From: DATJWY01 sp035500775
GTDB taxonomy: Bacteria > Pseudomonadota > Alphaproteobacteria > Acetobacterales > Acetobacteraceae
Direction of reading: 5' to 3'
NCBI GenBank assembly: GCA_035500775.1
Contig: DATJWY010000219.1
Span: 1 to 7,488 of the forward strand
Length of the DNA: 7,488 nt
The notes under the pieces were generated by a model. It was not told where the DNA came from and made no database searches. It worked only from the letters and a program-made list of their open reading frames with translations. Position numbers and translations under genes: made by a program. Of the stretch, positions 6,077 through 7,488 are shown one piece after another (within the stretch, counting starts at the first letter, position 1; each line of letters begins with the position of its first letter).

Positions 6077-6436
6077 TCACACCCCCATCTCCCGCTTCCG
6101 GGTGCGGAATTGCTGCGCGACGAGAAACGCCTTGATCGGTCGCGTCATCACCAGCGCCAGCAGGATCGTCACCACTGGCCAGAGCAGCGCATGCACCCAG
6201 AGCGGCGGCTCCCAGGTGGCATCCACCCAAAGAGCGAGGCCGACAACGATGGCGCCAAGCACCATCAGGATCGGCACCACGGGGCCGTCGCCGACATCGG
6301 CCCCGCGCAGATCCAGGCCGCACACGGGACAATGATCCCGGAGCTTCAGGATGCCGCGATAGAGCGGCCCCTGGCCGCAGCGCGGGCAACGGCACAGCAG
6401 CGTCGCCCGCCAGAGAGGCGCCGCCTGCTCTACCAT
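6077..6436 (-). CDS. DUF983 family membrane protein of the cytochrome oxidase cluster
   Basis: This 119-residue protein has two CxxC pairs near its N-terminus: CPRCGQGPLYRG (17-28) and CPVCGLDLRGAD (36-47), a zinc-ribbon-like arrangement. Two membrane helices follow at about 53-71 and 78-98, then a basic cytoplasmic tail (FRTRKREMGV). This order is typical of DUF983. The family is regularly found between cytochrome c oxidase subunit III and SURF1 in alphaproteobacteria, as here, and is presumed to assist oxidase assembly, though its biochemical role is unproven. It starts 6 nt after the ctaE stop and ends 2 nt before the SURF1 start, so the three genes almost certainly form one operon. Length and motifs are intact. 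Confidence 0.9.
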   Translation of the reverse strand: MVEQAAPLWRATLLCRCPRCGQGPLYRGILKLRDHCPVCGLDLRGADVGDGPVVPILMVLGAIVVGLALWVDATWEPPLWVHALLWPVVTILLALVMTRPIKAFLVAQQFRTRKREMGV

Positions 6437-6442
6437 GTGCCG

Positions 6443-7294
6443 CTACTCGACCACCGGCGGGCCGGCGCCCCACCAGTAGATGCAGACGAACAGGAACAGC
6501 CAGACCACGTCCACGAAATGCCAGTACCAGGTCGCCGCCTCGAAGCCGAAATGCCGCGCCGGGGTGAACTGCCCCGCCCGGGCGCGCAGCCAGCACACGG
6601 TGAGGAAGCAGGTGCCGATGATAACGTGGAAGCCGTGAAAGCCGGTGGCTAGGAAGAAGACGGAGGGGTAGATGCCGCCGCCATAGAGATGGAACGGCGC
6701 CTGTGAATACTCGTACGCCTGCAGGGTGGTGAAGGACAGGCCGAGCAGGATGGTGATGCCGAGGGTGCGCAGCATCCCGATACGGTCCCCCACCAGCAGG
6801 CTGTGATGCGCGAAAGTGACCGTGCAGCCCGAGAGCAGCAGGATCATCGTATTCAGGAACGGGACATGGAACGGGTCGAAGGTATGCACGCCGGGCGGCG
6901 GCCAGGTGGGATTCGCGATGCCCGCGACATGCTCCGGAAACAGGGCGAAGTTGAAGAACGCCCAGAAGAAGGCGACGAAGAACATCACCTCGGAGGCGAT
7001 GAACAGCGCCATGCCGTAGCGCAGGCCGAGGCGCACCACCGGGGAGTGCAGCCCCGGCGTCCGGCTCTCCCGCAGCACGTCGCGCCACCAGAAGAAGGCG
7101 GTGCCAAGGGTCAGCAGGGCGCCCGCGACCAGCATGAGGTAGTTGCCGAAATGCGCGGCGAGGACGATGCCGGTGAGCGTCAGCCCGCCGCCGAGCGCGC
7201 CGAGCAGCGGCCAGGGGCTGGGATCGACCAGATGATAAGGCTGCTTCAGCCCGGACCCGGTCGCGAAGCCGCCTTCATGCGCATTCGTGTCCAT
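6443..7294 (-). CDS. ctaE: Cytochrome c oxidase subunit III (aa3 type)
   Basis: This 283-residue protein is COX3 with seven predicted membrane helices (about 29-48, 52-70, 92-116, 145-165, 176-198, 210-235, 255-275). Signature stretches are KQPYHLVDPSPWPLL (17-31), RYGMALFIASEVMFFVAFFW (92-111) with the conserved membrane Glu102, THxxL-type FAHHSLL (161-167), LQAYEY (191-196), SVFFLATGFHGFHVIIGT (211-228) and HFGFEAATWYWHFVDVVWL (248-266). Subunit III stabilises the proton-pumping subunit I in the inner membrane. The seven-helix form with a soluble N-terminus is the usual alphaproteobacterial type. The ATG at 7294 follows a purine-rich AGGGGGAG at good spacing. It is the first gene of the visible cluster; in related genomes ctaG lies just upstream, which would be beyond the right edge here. 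Its leader contains repeat copy C. Confidence 0.96.
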   Translation of the reverse strand: MDTNAHEGGFATGSGLKQPYHLVDPSPWPLLGALGGGLTLTGIVLAAHFGNYLMLVAGALLTLGTAFFWWRDVLRESRTPGLHSPVVRLGLRYGMALFIASEVMFFVAFFWAFFNFALFPEHVAGIANPTWPPPGVHTFDPFHVPFLNTMILLLSGCTVTFAHHSLLVGDRIGMLRTLGITILLGLSFTTLQAYEYSQAPFHLYGGGIYPSVFFLATGFHGFHVIIGTCFLTVCWLRARAGQFTPARHFGFEAATWYWHFVDVVWLFLFVCIYWWGAGPPVVE

Positions 7295-7321
7295 CCCGCT
7301 CCCCCTTTTATGGCTGTGACA

Positions 7322-7401
7322 GGGGAAGGCCAGGGCTCTGCCCTGGACCCGCTGGGGCCTTGAGGCCCCAGACCCCCTTCACTTAAGTAACGGATTCCAA
7401 A
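7322..7401. repeat. Palindromic repeat, half-element (copy C)
   Basis: Positions 7325-7377 are the exact reverse complement of 5296-5348 in copy B. Two perfect hairpins are present: 7330-7346 (CCAGGGC/GCCCTGG, loop TCT) and 7352-7371 (CTGGGGCC/GGCCCCAG, loop TTGA). They are followed by the shared core GATTCCAAA at 7393-7401. Beyond the core the second arm seen in copies A and B is missing, so this is a half-element. It lies 28 nt upstream of the ctaE start, inside the probable leader of the cox operon. Confidence 0.72.
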
Positions 7402-7424
7402 GATACTGTGTCTCCGGTCAAGCC

Positions 7425-7488
7425 GGTGGTTCAATGGCCCGCCTGCGCCGGACTCTTGGCGGTCGCTCCGGCGGGCCATTGAGCCACC
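7425..7488. repeat. 64-nt inverted repeat (large hairpin) at the window edge
   Basis: The 19-nt arms 7425-7443 and 7470-7488 are reverse complements except for one position (GGTTCAA against TTGAGCC), around a 26-nt spacer that can itself partly fold. The right arm may continue past the window. It lies upstream of ctaE in the region where a preceding gene (often ctaG) would end. A transcript-end hairpin or another dispersed palindromic repeat are both plausible. Confidence 0.55.

Noticed and set aside
6075..7088. Upstream in-frame extension of SURF1 giving a 592-residue protein
   Set aside because: The extra part runs over ctaE and DUF983 in another frame and has low-complexity Arg/Ala/Pro composition. 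SURF1 begins naturally at the ATG at 6074, right after the DUF983 stop.
7246..7479. A 77-codon minus-strand frame running through copy C into the ctaE start
   Set aside because: Most of it is translated repeat and hairpin DNA, and it overlaps the ctaE N-terminus in a different frame. No protein features are visible.
1..7488. tRNA, rRNA, CRISPR array or prophage genes
   Set aside because: No cloverleaf-like sequence, rRNA segment, regularly spaced repeat array or phage-type gene was seen on either strand.

Overview
This window is GC-rich alphaproteobacterial chromosome. Three things suggest an Acetobacteraceae/Rhodospirillales-type genome: the gene order ctaE-DUF983-SURF1, the very GC-rich third codon positions, and dispersed palindromic elements with the core GATTCCAAA. 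The family assignment is inference, because no rRNA or other taxonomic marker is present.

Layout. The plus strand (1-2622) carries the 3' end of an M32-type carboxypeptidase, a small unknown protein, a YcgN/UPF0260 cysteine-cluster protein, a YgjP-like zinc metalloprotease, and a cupin of the DMSP-lyase (DddL/DddQ-like) family whose start lies 2 nt after the protease stop codon. The minus strand carries the rest. An HldE-like heptose kinase/adenylyltransferase (2844-4250) converges on the cupin gene and has a PPP-family metallophosphatase (4383-5174) upstream of it. A separate minus-strand cluster reads ctaE (COX3), DUF983, SURF1 (7294 to 5310), which is part of the aa3-type cytochrome c oxidase structural and assembly locus.

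Repeats. Three copies of one palindromic repeat family sit at 2652-2843, 5223-5354 and 7322-7401. Copy A looks like a small non-autonomous mobile element: it has terminal inverted repeats and a TTA duplication, and the right-hand TTA is the hldE-like stop codon. Copies B and C share a perfect 53-bp inverted repeat and bracket the ctaE-DUF983-SURF1 cassette. Copy B also supplies the last 12 codons and the stop codon of SURF1. A separate 64-nt hairpin lies at the right edge of the window.

Most unusual point. The HldE-like protein is full length over most of its span and uninterrupted, but it has lost the signature residues of both active sites (kinase NxxE, DPKG and GAGD; nucleotidyltransferase HxGH), plus an internal segment and the C-terminal motif. 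It reads as a two-domain pseudoenzyme or a strongly re-purposed paralogue rather than a working ADP-heptose enzyme.
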